From: Nonomuraea rhizosphaerae
GTDB taxonomy: Bacteria > Actinomycetota > Actinomycetes > Streptosporangiales > Streptosporangiaceae
Assembly (NCBI RefSeq): GCF_019396405.1
Contig: NZ_JAHKRL010000277.1
Coordinates: forward strand, 1-43,619
Length of the DNA: 43,619 bases
Direction of reading: 5' to 3'
Shown here: in pieces, positions 16,888 through 24,923 of the stretch
How the letters are laid out: the number at the start of each line of letters is the position of its first letter
Numbering within the stretch: position 1 is the first letter of the stretch
Made by a program: the position numbers and the translations under genes
The notes under the pieces: model-generated
Seen by the model: only the letters and a program-made list of their open reading frames with translations
The model's database searches: none
What the model was told of the DNA's origin: nothing

Positions 16888-18105
16888 TCAGGCCATAGAG
16901 GTCAGCGGGTCGACGACCGGCTCCCAGAGCGCCGTCAGCGCGGTGGCGGCCATCAGCCGGACGCCCATCCCGATGCAGTCCTCGTCGACGTCGAAGGTCC
17001 CCTGGTGGATGTCGTAGGTGACACCATCAGGGGTCCGGGTGCCGAGCCGGGCCAGCGCGCCCGGGATCGACTCCAGGTACCAGGCGAAGTCCTCGCCGCC
17101 CAGGGACTGCTGCGTCGGCACCACCGCGCCCGGGCCGAGCGCCCGCTCGGCCGCCTCGGCCAGCATGCCGACGCACATCTCGTCGTTGACGACCGGCGGC
17201 ACGCCTCGGGTGTACTCCATCGTGGCCTCGACGCCGTACGCGCCGGCCACCGACTCCAGCAGCGCCTTGATCAGGTCGGGGGCGGCGTGCCAGGCGTTCT
17301 CGTCGAGGCAGCGCACGGTGCCCTCGGCCACGCCGTCGTCGGGGATGGCGTTGGCGGCGCTGCCGGCCTCCACCTTGCCCCAGACCAGGCTGAGCGAGGA
17401 GCGCGGGTCGACGCGGCGCGACAGCGCGGCGGGCAGCTCGGTGAGGATCTTGGCCAGGGCGAAGACCAGGTCGGCGGTCAGGTGCGGCCTGGCCGTGTGG
17501 CCGCCGGGACCCGACACCCTGATGACCAGCTTGTCGCAGGCCGAGGTGATCGGGCCGGGCTTGAGCCCGACCTGGCCGAGGTCGACGCGCGGGTCGCAGT
17601 GCAGGCCGAAGATGCGCTCGACGCCGCTGATGCCGCCGTGGGCCATGACCTCCAGGGCGCCGCCGGGCAACTCCTCGGCGGGCTGGAAGATCAGCCGCAC
17701 CCGGCCGGGCAGCAGACCGGCCGCCGCCTGCTGGGCCAGGAAGATCGAGGTGCCGAGCAGGATCGTGGTGTGCACGTCGTGGCCGCACGCGTGGCAGGCC
17801 CCGGGAACGGTCGAACGGTAGGAAACGTCCTTCTCGTCCTGCAGGGGCAGCGCGTCGATGTCGGCGCGCAGCGCGACCGTCGGGCCGTCGCCGCTGCCCA
17901 CGTCGCAGATGATGCCGGTGCCGCGTGGCAGCACCGACGGCACCAGCCCGGCGGCGGTGAGCCGCTCGGCGATGCGCTGGGTCGTGCGGTATTCGGCGAA
18001 GGCCAGCTCAGGATGCTTGTGCAGGTCGCGACGGAACGCCACCAGCTCCTGCTCGGTCTCGCCCAGGAACGCGTCGAGTTCCCCCCGCAGCTCACGTCCC
18101 CGCAT
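16888..18105 (-). CDS. Cytosolic M20D-type amidohydrolase (hippurate hydrolase-like)
   Basis: A 405-residue enzyme without a signal peptide. M20D motifs: FRRDLHKHPELAFAEY near 25-40, metal-binding ALRADIDALPLQ near 78, ACGHDVHTT (C107, H109, H112), FQPAEELPGGA with the catalytic glutamate pair, GLHCDPRVDLG, and the late QQSLGGEDFAWYL. It should remove acyl groups from N-acyl amino acids or cleave dipeptides with a dinuclear metal site. It differs from the Tat-exported M20 protein at 684 in having no export signal. The 3' end faces the S15 peptidase with a one-base gap. In several actinomycetes a similar M20 gene neighbours the BMP-type nucleoside importer; the reason is not known. Confidence 0.9.
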   Translation of the reverse strand: MRGRELRGELDAFLGETEQELVAFRRDLHKHPELAFAEYRTTQRIAERLTAAGLVPSVLPRGTGIICDVGSGDGPTVALRADIDALPLQDEKDVSYRSTVPGACHACGHDVHTTILLGTSIFLAQQAAAGLLPGRVRLIFQPAEELPGGALEVMAHGGISGVERIFGLHCDPRVDLGQVGLKPGPITSACDKLVIRVSGPGGHTARPHLTADLVFALAKILTELPAALSRRVDPRSSLSLVWGKVEAGSAANAIPDDGVAEGTVRCLDENAWHAAPDLIKALLESVAGAYGVEATMEYTRGVPPVVNDEMCVGMLAEAAERALGPGAVVPTQQSLGGEDFAWYLESIPGALARLGTRTPDGVTYDIHQGTFDVDEDCIGMGVRLMAATALTALWEPVVDPLTSMA

Positions 18106-18127
18106 CAGTCACCGTCCCGTCCAAATG

Positions 18128-18163
18128 CCGTACGACAGGTCAACTGCCCAAAAGTCGTACGAC
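18128..18163. promoter_or_regulatory. Repeated GTACGAC palindrome upstream of the M20 gene
   Basis: GCCGTACGAC (18128-18137) and GTCGTACGAC (18154-18163, a perfect 10-base palindrome) start 26 bases apart, 23-58 bases before the M20 start codon. A repeated palindrome at this distance suggests cooperative binding of a repressor near the promoter. The protein is unknown. Confidence 0.45.
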
Positions 18164-18552
18164 TACTTGCGCCGTAAATCGTTCCCTTGGCCTCGCTGCA
18201 GTGGCTGTCCGGTCAGGGCAGCCGCCCGGCGAATCAAATGCCGCACCCACGGGTTTCGGTGCCGGAGATCGTCAGCACGGGGCCGCTACCTCTCCCGAGG
18301 GCAACCCGCTGCAAGCCCGGACGCACGGCGGTCGGCCGCGAACCCGAAGGCGATGCTCCAACTTTATCTCTTGAGTGCGTGTTCGCGCCGACAACTACTC
18401 CGAAAGTTAGCCGAAGGCATGCCCGTAACCGCAGGTTGTCACGTTGAGTGACCATACGCCTGGCCCGGAAATAGTCACAAGGGATCAGTAGATGGTGACC
18501 CGCACGCGCCACTCCCAAACGTGGTCTGTCATTCCGAATCCTGTCACCTTCC

Positions 18553-18566
18553 GTCATGGTCATGAC
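18553..18566. promoter_or_regulatory. Inverted repeat before the ATP-grasp ligase gene
   Basis: GTCATG and CATGAC flank a 2-base spacer, a perfect 6-base inverted repeat 49 bases before the ATG of the ligase gene. Position fits an operator overlapping the promoter; no sigma-factor boxes can be assigned with confidence. Confidence 0.4.
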
Positions 18567-18614
18567 ACTACGGCGATGGATGTTTTCGCGTGAATTGCGT
18601 GTTTCTATCGGAAT

Positions 18615-20018
18615 ATGATCACTAAAATCCCGTTCGGGGAGAAGTATGCACAGTTGAGCATCTTCGAGCCGAGCGAGGGGACCCTGGTGGTCGTGCCCTC
18701 GCTCTCCCTCCCGCAGGATGAGCTGCGCCGCATCACCGGCGCGAGGTGCTACGAGGAGCGGCTGCTGTTCCTCCTCCTCACCCTCCGCGAGCCCAAGGTC
18801 AAGGTGATCTACCTCTCCTCCGCGCCCATCGATCCGGACATCGTCTCCTACTACTTCGGTTTCCTGCCGGACCCGGACGACGCCGCCAAGAGGTTACGCC
18901 TGATCACCCTCGACGACCCGCACTCGCAGCCGCTGACCAGATCCCTGCTCAGGCGTCCGGAAATCGTCGAGCAGGTGCGCGAGGCGATCGACGGCGACGC
19001 GTGGATGGTGCCGTTCGTGCTCAGTGAGCTGGAGGAGGATCTGGCCTCGCTACTGAACGTTCCCATCTACGGCCCCGCCACGTCGCTGTCCTACTACGGC
19101 TCCAAGAGCGGCGCGCGCGAGGTCGGCAGCGAGGCGAACGTGCCGATGGCCCGCGGGTTCGGTGACCTGCACGCCCTGGCCGAGATCGAGGACGCCGTCG
19201 AGGCTCTGCCCGGCGAGCGGGTCATGGTCAAGCTGAACGACGGCTATTCCGGCCTGGGCAACGTCATCGTCACCAAGGCCGACCGGTCACTGACCCGCTT
19301 CTCGGCCGCGGGCGAGACATGGGAGAGCTTCACGGCCAAGGCCCGCGAACGCGGCGCGGTCGTCGAGGAGTACATCGAGCAGCGCCCCCTCCACTACCCC
19401 AGCGCGCTGGCGCGCATCACGCCCGGCGGCAGTTACGACGTCGTCGCCACCCACGACCAGGTGCTCGGCGGCGCCAACAAGGACGTCTACCAGGGCTGCA
19501 CGTTCCCCGCCGACCCCCGATACCGGGCCGAGGTGGGCGCCTCCGCCGACCGCATCGCCCGCGTCATGGCCGAACGCGGCGTGGTGGGACTGTTCGGGAT
19601 GGACTTCTTCGCGCTGGAGACCGACGCGGGCTACGCGGCCCTGCTGTGCGAGGTCAACCTGCGCATCGGCGGCACCACGCACCCGTTCGGGGCGGCGCTG
19701 CTCACCACGGGCGCCACGTACGATCCGGGCACCGGCCTGCTCATGGCCGGCGACCAGCCCAAGTACTACACCGCCACCGACAACTGCGCGGCCGACTGCC
19801 TGCGCGGGCGCTCGCCCGGCGAGGTGATGCGGACGGCCGAGAAACTTGGGCTGGGCTTCGACCAGGAGCGCCGCACCGGCAACGTCTACCACCTGCTCGG
19901 CGCGCTGCCCGAGCACGGCAAGCTGGGCTTCACCTCGATCGGGAACTCCCGCGAGGAGGCCGACGAGCTGCACCGCCTCACGCGACGGGCACTTTGCGCA
20001 AACCCCTCCACCCGATGA
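18615..20018 (+). CDS. ATP-grasp peptide ligase, PGM1-related
   Basis: A 467-residue ATP-grasp enzyme with a pre-ATP-grasp N-domain (about 1-150; motif-like YLSSAPIDPDIVSYYFGFLP), the ATP-binding lysine K206 in VMVKLNDGYSGLGNVIV, and Mg/catalytic residues in LLCEVNLRIGGTTHPFG (E346, N348, R350). The RIGGTTHP signature and overall order match PGM1, the ligase that attaches a non-proteinogenic residue to a ribosomal peptide in pheganomycin formation, and BesA-type amino-acid ligases. It should join a carboxylate (as acyl-phosphate) to an amine. No precursor peptide, transporter or tailoring gene is seen nearby, so the product is unknown. Its last 41 bases overlap the convergent SCO4848-type gene. 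The SD is weak (ATCGGAAT). Confidence 0.7.
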   Translation: MITKIPFGEKYAQLSIFEPSEGTLVVVPSLSLPQDELRRITGARCYEERLLFLLLTLREPKVKVIYLSSAPIDPDIVSYYFGFLPDPDDAAKRLRLITLDDPHSQPLTRSLLRRPEIVEQVREAIDGDAWMVPFVLSELEEDLASLLNVPIYGPATSLSYYGSKSGAREVGSEANVPMARGFGDLHALAEIEDAVEALPGERVMVKLNDGYSGLGNVIVTKADRSLTRFSAAGETWESFTAKARERGAVVEEYIEQRPLHYPSALARITPGGSYDVVATHDQVLGGANKDVYQGCTFPADPRYRAEVGASADRIARVMAERGVVGLFGMDFFALETDAGYAALLCEVNLRIGGTTHPFGAALLTTGATYDPGTGLLMAGDQPKYYTATDNCAADCLRGRSPGEVMRTAEKLGLGFDQERRTGNVYHLLGALPEHGKLGFTSIGNSREEADELHRLTRRALCANPSTR

Positions 20019-20181
20019 GGACGAGCACGATCCCGAGCACGACGTTCACCGCGGCGAGGATGCCGTGCACCACGTAGAAGGCCGTGGGATGGCCGTCTGC
20101 CAGGTTAAACACGAGGTTCACCCATTCGAACACCATGAACGCGCCGAGAACGATGAGGAATCCGGCGATCTTTCGTGACAT
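19978..20181 (-). CDS. SCO4848-family small membrane protein
   Basis: A 67-residue protein with two membrane segments: IAGFLIVLGAFMVFEWVNLVFNL after a short basic start, and FYVVHGILAAVNVVLGIVLVLIGW, followed by a basic end (RGLRKVPVA). Sequence and size fit the small family named after Streptomyces SCO4848, which lies beside a D-Ala-D-Ala carboxypeptidase gene, as it does here (divergent, 83 bases between starts). Function is not established; the neighbourhood hints at a cell-envelope role. An upstream in-frame ATG (20238) overlaps the promoter region of the carboxypeptidase gene and is less likely. The 3' end overlaps the ATP-grasp gene by 41 bases tail to tail. Confidence 0.8.
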   Translation of the reverse strand: MSRKIAGFLIVLGAFMVFEWVNLVFNLADGHPTAFYVVHGILAAVNVVLGIVLVLIGWRGLRKVPVA

Positions 20182-20264
20182 GACCACTTCGCTTGTATCG
20201 GGGACCGACCATCGGGGGATGTGTCGCCACATGTGCAATGACTCGAAGCTACGCTGAGACCGCC

Positions 20265-21383
20265 ATGTGGATGAAACTGGTGCCTGTCACGGCACTCCTC
20301 GCCGCGGTCACGCTGACCGTACCCGCTCACGCCGCTCCCACCACCCCCGTGGGCGGCGATCTGCTGGGCAGCCGCGGCCTGGTGAAGCCCACCGGCATCA
20401 AGGCGCCACCGAAGACCAAGGCGACCTCGTACGTGATCGCCGACCTGGAGACCGGCGAGGTGCTCGCGGCCAAGGACCCGCACGGCCGCTACCTGCCCGC
20501 CAGCACGCTCAAGACGCTGACGGCGCTCACGCTCATCCCCAAGCTGGACAAGAACCTCAAGGTCAAGCCCAGCCGCAAGGCGGTCAACCAGGAGGGCACC
20601 GCCGTCGGCCTGACGACCAAGCCGATCTACAAGGTCGAGGACCTGTTCAAGGCGCTGATGATGTCGTCGGGCAACGACGCGGCGATGGCGCTGGCCGAGG
20701 CGAACGGCAGCCTGTCCAAGACCATGAGCGACATGAACGCCGAGGCCAGGCGCCTCCAGGCGAACGACACCGTGGCCAAGACGCCCAGCGGCCTGGACAA
20801 GCCGGGGCAGAGCAGCTCGGCCTACGACTTGGCGCTCATCGCCCGAGCCGGCCTGTCCGATCCCGATTTTCGTCGATATATCAGCACAAAGACCGCTCGC
20901 TTTCCGGCGCCCAAGAAGTGGTACGAGATCAGCAACCACAACAAGCTCCTGTGGCGCTACAAGGGCATGATCGGCGTCAAGAACGGCTGGACGTCCAAGG
21001 CCCAGGGCAGCTTCGTCGGCGCCGCCACCCGCGGCGGCCACACGGTCATCGTCACGATCATGCGCCACGACGGCTACTTCTGGGACGAGGTCTGCGACCT
21101 GCTCGACTGGGGCTTCCGCGCGCGCGGCAAGGTCACGGCGGTCGGGCGGCTGGTCGAGCCGCTGCCTGCCCAGCTGCCCGTCCAGGCCACCCCCGCGCCG
21201 GTCGTCACCGGGCCGGCCGTCAGCGCGCCGCCCGCGTCCTCGGTGCCGCTGCTGGACAACGCGGCCTCGAAGCAGACGGACTCCACCAGGGTGGTGGGCT
21301 CGGTCGTGATCGGGGGCGGGCTGCTGTTCGGGCTGGTGTGGCTGGGGTACGGCATCCGGCGGCGGCGCGGCTCGAAGCTCTGA
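20265..21383 (+). CDS. D-alanyl-D-alanine carboxypeptidase (S11, PBP5-like), membrane anchored
   Basis: A 372-residue penicillin-binding enzyme that trims the terminal D-Ala of peptidoglycan stem peptides outside the membrane. Signal peptide: MKLVPVTALLAAV... with a likely cut after AHA. Active-site motifs: S80-T-L-K83 (SxxK) in PASTLKTLTALT, S135-G-N137 (SxN) in MSSGNDAAMALAE, and K239-N-G241 where most family members have K-[ST]-G. The Asn in this third motif is a deviation worth noting, but other actinobacterial paralogues may share it. A Pro/Val/Ala-rich linker leads to a C-terminal membrane segment (SVVIGGGLLFGLVWLGYGI) and a basic stop-transfer tail. Start choice among 20238, 20265 and 20271 is not settled by an SD. 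Confidence 0.92.
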   Translation: MWMKLVPVTALLAAVTLTVPAHAAPTTPVGGDLLGSRGLVKPTGIKAPPKTKATSYVIADLETGEVLAAKDPHGRYLPASTLKTLTALTLIPKLDKNLKVKPSRKAVNQEGTAVGLTTKPIYKVEDLFKALMMSSGNDAAMALAEANGSLSKTMSDMNAEARRLQANDTVAKTPSGLDKPGQSSSAYDLALIARAGLSDPDFRRYISTKTARFPAPKKWYEISNHNKLLWRYKGMIGVKNGWTSKAQGSFVGAATRGGHTVIVTIMRHDGYFWDEVCDLLDWGFRARGKVTAVGRLVEPLPAQLPVQATPAPVVTGPAVSAPPASSVPLLDNAASKQTDSTRVVGSVVIGGGLLFGLVWLGYGIRRRRGSKL

Positions 21384-21395
21384 CCCTCCCCCCTG

Positions 21396-21630
21396 TCATA
21401 CCTGCCATTCGTCGTCGCGGAGCAGCTCGATCAGCCCGACGGCCTCCCCCGCATGTCCCTGTCCGGCCACGCCTCGGCGTCCTTGACACACGCCGCTGGA
21501 GTGGTCGTACCGGTAGAGACGCCGAGGCCCCCTTGTCGCCGCGTCCCGGCTGCTCGTCCGCCTGCTCCAGGAACCCGGCCTCGGCGAGCGCGTGCAGCGG
21601 CACCAGGTCGCCGCTTCCCAAGACAAGTTG
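21396..21630 (-). pseudogene. Probable decayed gene remnant between carboxypeptidase and YihY genes
   Basis: Two minus-strand frames each hold a protein-like piece: first LVPLHALAEAGFLEQADEQ (about 21550-21610), then, in another frame, AGEAVGLIELLRDDEWQV ending in TGA at 21396. Together they could be one short helical protein broken by a frameshift, with a look of TPR/Sel1-like repeats. I find no start with an SD. The assignment is weak; the region may simply be non-coding. It lies directly downstream of the YihY gene in the same direction. Confidence 0.3.
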
Positions 21631-21635
21631 GGAAA

Positions 21636-22565
21636 TCAGCTCCCGTTGGAGGGAATCGGCGAGGGGGAGGGCGGCGGGTGCAGCCCGGCCGTGGCGGTCC
21701 AGGCGGCCACGTACATGACGAGCCGGGCGGAGAAGTTGATCCAGATCAGCAGTCCGACCATGACGGCGAACGTCCCGTAGATCGGGTTCGACAGGGTCTG
21801 CGCCAGCAGCAGCGACGCCACCTGCTTGAGCACCGCGAACCCGATGGCCCCCAGCAGCGCCCCCATCGCCAGCACCTTGAACGGCTGGTCCGACTTGGCC
21901 ACGAACCCCAGCACGATCAGGAACAGCACCCAGTCGGCGCCCACCCCCGCCGCCACCCCCACGAGCCAGAGCGTCCCGGTCGTCACCGGCGCGCTGCCCA
22001 GCCCGAGGAACTCCGCGACCGCGGTCGTCGCCTGCGTGGCGAACCCGCCGACCAGCACCGACACGATCAGCGTGAACCCCAGCATCAGCAGGGTGAGCAG
22101 GTCACGGAGCTTGCCGATGAAGAAGTTCGGCGGCGGGGCCGTGGTCATGTACATGTCCCGCAGCGCCCCGCGCAGCGCGTCGACCGCGCCGAGCCCCGCG
22201 TACAGGAGGCCGAGCAGACCGATGATCCCCGCCGTGGCCTTGGCGTTCGCGATGCTCTTCAGGTCGAGCTGGTTGGACAGGCCGGGCAGCTGCTCCTTGA
22301 TGGCCGTCTCCAGCGCGTAGATCACGTTCTGGTCCTCGGACAGGACGTAGCCGAAGATCGCGTACGCGAGCGCGATCAGCGGGAAGAACGACAGGAACGC
22401 GAAGTACGTCACCGCACCCGCGAGCCGGTCGCCGAAGCGCAACTGGTAGCGCTGGACGGTCCTGATCAAGTGGTCGACCCATGGGCGGCGGATGCGCCAG
22501 TACTCCACGATGCGACCGGCCCGGGCCTTGATCGACTCGACGCGTGTCATCACGTTCGCCATCAC
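21636..22565 (-). CDS. YihY/BrkB-family inner-membrane protein
   Basis: A 309-residue polytopic membrane protein of the YihY (UPF0761, formerly 'ribonuclease BN') family. It has the typical N-terminal amphipathic helix (ARAGRIVEYWRIRRPWVDHLIRTVQRYQLRFGDRLAGAVTYFAFLSFFPLIALAYAIFGYV, here spread over residues 15-75) followed by about five further membrane segments; motifs in the middle include GLLGLLYAGLGAVDALRGALRDMY and, late, PIYGTFAVMVGLLIWINFSARLVMY, which is characteristic. The role is not settled: transport or envelope integrity is suggested for the family, the old RNase claim is not supported. A Streptomyces relative lies near the same carboxypeptidase/SCO4848 pair, so this is conserved local order. 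Start at 22565 (MMANVMTRV) is tentative. Confidence 0.85.
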   Translation of the reverse strand: MMANVMTRVESIKARAGRIVEYWRIRRPWVDHLIRTVQRYQLRFGDRLAGAVTYFAFLSFFPLIALAYAIFGYVLSEDQNVIYALETAIKEQLPGLSNQLDLKSIANAKATAGIIGLLGLLYAGLGAVDALRGALRDMYMTTAPPPNFFIGKLRDLLTLLMLGFTLIVSVLVGGFATQATTAVAEFLGLGSAPVTTGTLWLVGVAAGVGADWVLFLIVLGFVAKSDQPFKVLAMGALLGAIGFAVLKQVASLLLAQTLSNPIYGTFAVMVGLLIWINFSARLVMYVAAWTATAGLHPPPSPSPIPSNGS

Positions 22566-22782
22566 TGTGCCGTCGCGCCGCCTTCCGAGATCCCCACCCT
22601 GGCCCGGGTATCTGCCCCGGTTACCGCCCTTGTACCACGTACGAGGGGATCAGCCGCGCATCCGACAACGGCTTGTCACGGCGACTCGTCCGGCCTCCGT
22701 CCAACGGCGGTGCTCAGTGCCTGGCCGCTCGCACGGCGCGACTTGTGCAGTGTTCGTCAGGGTGACACTGTTACGGCGTCTG

Positions 22783-24288
22783 TCAGCGCACTGTTGTCAC
22801 GGCACGTGCCGACTCAGCCAGCGCGGCGAGCACTTCTGTCACGTCGTGATGCAGCAGCCTGCCGCCCCTCTTCACCACGCGCCCGGCGACGAGGACGGTG
22901 TCGACCGCGCTGGTGTCCGCGTTGAGCACCACCGCGCCGATCGGGTCGTACGCCGCCGCCATGCCCAGCGTGTCCGTACGGAGCAGCACCAGGTCAGCCT
23001 GCTTGCCCGGCCGCAGCGACCCCACCTCGTCGCCGAGCCCCACGACCCGGGCGCCCTCGATGGTGGCGATCCTGAGCGCGTCCCGGGTGTCGAACCCCAT
23101 CCCCTGCCCGTCCGGCCGCCCTCGTTCCATCGCGAACGCCGCCCTCATCAGGCTGAACATGTCCCCCGGCGAGCATGCCACGGTGTCGATGCTGAGCGAC
23201 GTCGGCAACCCGGCCGCCAGCGCCCGCCCGGTGATCGGATACCCGATGCCGAGGCCCATCTCGTCGATCGGCGACACGGACACGTTCCCGCCGCTGCCGG
23301 CGATGGCCTTGAGCTGGTCGTCGGTGTAGTGGTTGGCGTGCACGTACGTCGTCCGCGGCCCGAACAGCCCGTTGTCCGCCAGGAAGGCCAGCCCCTCGGT
23401 CGCGCTCCTCGGACCGTGCCCGCCGAGATGCGCGGTGACGGGCAGGTCGAGGTCGCGGGCCAGCCGCCATTCCCGCAGCGCCACCTCCGGCCCGGCGATC
23501 TCCGGCCCCATCGCGGCGATCACCATGCTGAGCAGCCCCGTCGTACCGAAGTGCACGTCATGGACCCGCCGCCCCTCCTCCGCCAGCCGCTCGGGCGGAC
23601 CGCCGTGGCAGTACCCGAAAACCGCCCGGATGCCCGACTCGCGCAGCGCCCGTACGGCGGCGTCGGTGTGCTCAGGCGTGAACTGCACGTGCGACCAGTC
23701 GAGCAGCGTGGTGATCCCCGCGCCGAGGCACTCCAGCGCGCCGGCCAGGTTCCCCGCGTGGACGTCCTCGGGGCGGTAGGCGGGGGCGAGCTCGCGGATG
23801 ATCCGCCGCAGGTAGCCGTCGAACGTGGTGTCGGGCACGACCGCCCTGATCCCCGCCTGCCAGGTGTGCCGATGACTGTCCACGAAGCCGGGCAGCACGA
23901 TCATCCCGCTCGCGTCGACGACCTCCACCTCCTCGCCATCGACTCCCCGACCACCGGCCTCCCTTGTACCGACGCTTTGGCCACCACCCCCTCCACCGCT
24001 CCCCTCGCGACCGCCCCTTTCCCCACCGACCGCTCGGCCACCGCCCCTTTCGCCACAAACCGTTCCGCCGACAGCCTTGTCGCCGCCGATCCCTTCACGG
24101 CCGGTCCTTTCGCCTCCGGTCCTTTCGCCTCCGACTCCCGTGCCGTTGCCGACTCCTGTGCCGTTGGCGAGGTCCGGCCCGACCGCCGCGATCCTGCCGT
24201 CCTCGATCCGCACGTCCACCCGCCCCAGCACCACAGGCTGCGGCTCGGTGTCGACGACGATCCCACCCTTGATCACAGTAACTGTCAC
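22783..24288 (-). CDS. Amidohydrolase (cytosine deaminase/TrzN-like) with a glycine-rich insert
   Basis: A 501-residue metal-dependent amidohydrolase of the cytosine-deaminase/chlorohydrolase group. Metal and catalytic motifs: PGFVDSHRHTWQ (H139, H141), TAHLGGHG, YVHANHYTDDQL and SIDTVACSPGDMF. The final beta-sandwich strand reads GKQADLVLLRTDTLG. The start is uncertain: GTG at 24288 or 24276, because the protein must begin near VTVIKGGIVVD. Between the first strands and the catalytic barrel, residues about 42-120 form a Gly/Arg/Glu-rich stretch (DNA 23929-24165) not expected in this family; it carries exact tandem duplications of 15 and 18 bases and looks like a slippage expansion. Substrate unknown. 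Divergent from a MarR regulator with an operator in between. Confidence 0.82.
   Translation of the reverse strand: MTVTVIKGGIVVDTEPQPVVLGRVDVRIEDGRIAAVGPDLANGTGVGNGTGVGGERTGGERTGREGIGGDKAVGGTVCGERGGGRAVGGERGGREGSGGGGGGQSVGTREAGGRGVDGEEVEVVDASGMIVLPGFVDSHRHTWQAGIRAVVPDTTFDGYLRRIIRELAPAYRPEDVHAGNLAGALECLGAGITTLLDWSHVQFTPEHTDAAVRALRESGIRAVFGYCHGGPPERLAEEGRRVHDVHFGTTGLLSMVIAAMGPEIAGPEVALREWRLARDLDLPVTAHLGGHGPRSATEGLAFLADNGLFGPRTTYVHANHYTDDQLKAIAGSGGNVSVSPIDEMGLGIGYPITGRALAAGLPTSLSIDTVACSPGDMFSLMRAAFAMERGRPDGQGMGFDTRDALRIATIEGARVVGLGDEVGSLRPGKQADLVLLRTDTLGMAAAYDPIGAVVLNADTSAVDTVLVAGRVVKRGGRLLHHDVTEVLAALAESARAVTTVR
23929..24168. repeat. In-gene low-complexity expansion with short tandem duplications
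   Basis: Within the amidohydrolase gene, GGTCCTTTCGCCTCC is repeated back to back at 24103-24117 and 24118-24132, and an 18-base unit (GACTCC[C/T]GTGCCGTTG..) at 24133-24150 and 24151-24168. The rest of the stretch is diverged copies of CGGCCACCGCCCCTTTC-like units. All units keep the frame. The protein product is a Gly-rich run with GGER and GNGTGV units. Confidence 0.75.
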
Positions 24289-24292
24289 ACCC

Positions 24293-24314
24293 AAAAGCTT
24301 AGAAAGAAGCTTTT
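24293..24314. promoter_or_regulatory. Perfect inverted repeat, candidate MarR operator
   Basis: AAAAGCTT-AGAAAG-AAGCTTTT is a perfect 8-base inverted repeat with a 6-base spacer, in an AT-rich island between the divergent amidohydrolase and MarR starts. It sits 12 bases before the MarR ATG and 5 bases before the amidohydrolase start, so binding would block both. Confidence 0.65.
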
Positions 24315-24325
24315 CAGAAAGCAAT

Positions 24326-24856
24326 ATGTCACCAAGTATCCTCGATCGCATGAAGCACGACGAGGTGGACGCGCTGGTCCCCCGCTGGCAGTCCATGGAC
24401 ATGTCGCCGTCGCTCATCGCCAGCCTGGAGCTGAGCAAGCGCATGTCCCGCCTCAACCTGCTCTTCGAGACTGCGGTCAAGGCGGAACTGGCGGAGCTCG
24501 GGCTGACGTACGCCGAGTTCGACGTCCTGGCCGCCCTCGCCCGCACCGGCCCCCCGCACCGTCTCAAGCCGAGCGAGCTGTCGAAGTCACTCCTGCTGAC
24601 GTCCGGCGGCACCAGCAACGTCCTCCAGCGCCTGACCGCCGCCGGCTACGTGGAACGCGAGGCCAACCCCGGCGATGCCCGCAGCCGCTGGGTCCAGCTC
24701 ACCCCCGACGGCCTGCGCCTGGCCAACACCGCGCTGGTGGCCTCAGGCAAGGCCCACGACGAGGCGATGGCCGGAGTTCCCGAGGAGGCGATCCGCGAGG
24801 CCGCGGACGCCCTCCGCGAGATCCTGGCGACCGTCGGCCGCCGCCGCTTCCGCTGA
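24326..24856 (+). CDS. MarR-family transcriptional regulator
   Basis: A 176-residue regulator. After an N-terminal region that begins MSPSILDRMKHDEVDALV, the MarR domain reads RLNLLFETAVKAELAELGLTYAEFDVLAALARTG (helices 1-3), KPSELSKSLLLTSGGTSNVLQRLTAAGYV (recognition region; the TSGGTSN turn is typical of this MarR subgroup) and the wing EREANPGDARSRWVQLTPDG. ATG 24326 is used; ATG 24350 is possible. It is divergent from the amidohydrolase gene, and a 22-base palindrome lies in the short space between them, so control of both genes is expected. The ligand is unknown; a substrate of the amidohydrolase is a reasonable guess. Confidence 0.88.
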   Translation: MSPSILDRMKHDEVDALVPRWQSMDMSPSLIASLELSKRMSRLNLLFETAVKAELAELGLTYAEFDVLAALARTGPPHRLKPSELSKSLLLTSGGTSNVLQRLTAAGYVEREANPGDARSRWVQLTPDGLRLANTALVASGKAHDEAMAGVPEEAIREAADALREILATVGRRRFR

Positions 24857-24923
24857 CCCACCCCGCCACCTGTCCCCGCTCGACATCCGGCCCCCGCCTC
24901 GGACCACCACCTGCCTCGCCCTT

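Larger units (their letters stand above)
18106..18614. other. Long intergenic region upstream of the M20 and ATP-grasp genes
   Basis: No credible gene is seen in these 509 bases, which are less GC-rich than the flanks. Short open frames here have no SD and unnatural composition. The region should hold divergent promoters. Visible elements: GCCGTACGAC at 18128-18137 and the palindrome GTCGTACGAC at 18154-18163 (9 of 10 bases alike, starts 26 bases apart), close to the M20 start; and GTCATG-GT-CATGAC at 18553-18566, 49 bases before the ATP-grasp start. I looked for a riboswitch-like fold and could not assign one. Confidence 0.6.

Noticed and set aside
18187-18447. 86-codon + strand frame upstream of the ATP-grasp gene as a possible peptide precursor
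   Set aside because: No SD, no leader/core pattern and arginine/proline-rich random composition; I find no support for a precursor peptide.
18181-18480. Possible riboswitch or small RNA in the gap before the ATP-grasp gene
   Set aside because: Several short GC stems can be drawn, but none matches the conserved boxes of the cobalamin, c-di-AMP, glycine or TPP classes that I know. A covariance-model search (Infernal/Rfam) would be decisive.
22748-22770. CAGTGT / ACACTG inverted repeat downstream of the amidohydrolase gene
   Set aside because: A 6-base stem with an 11-base loop and no T-run is too weak to call.
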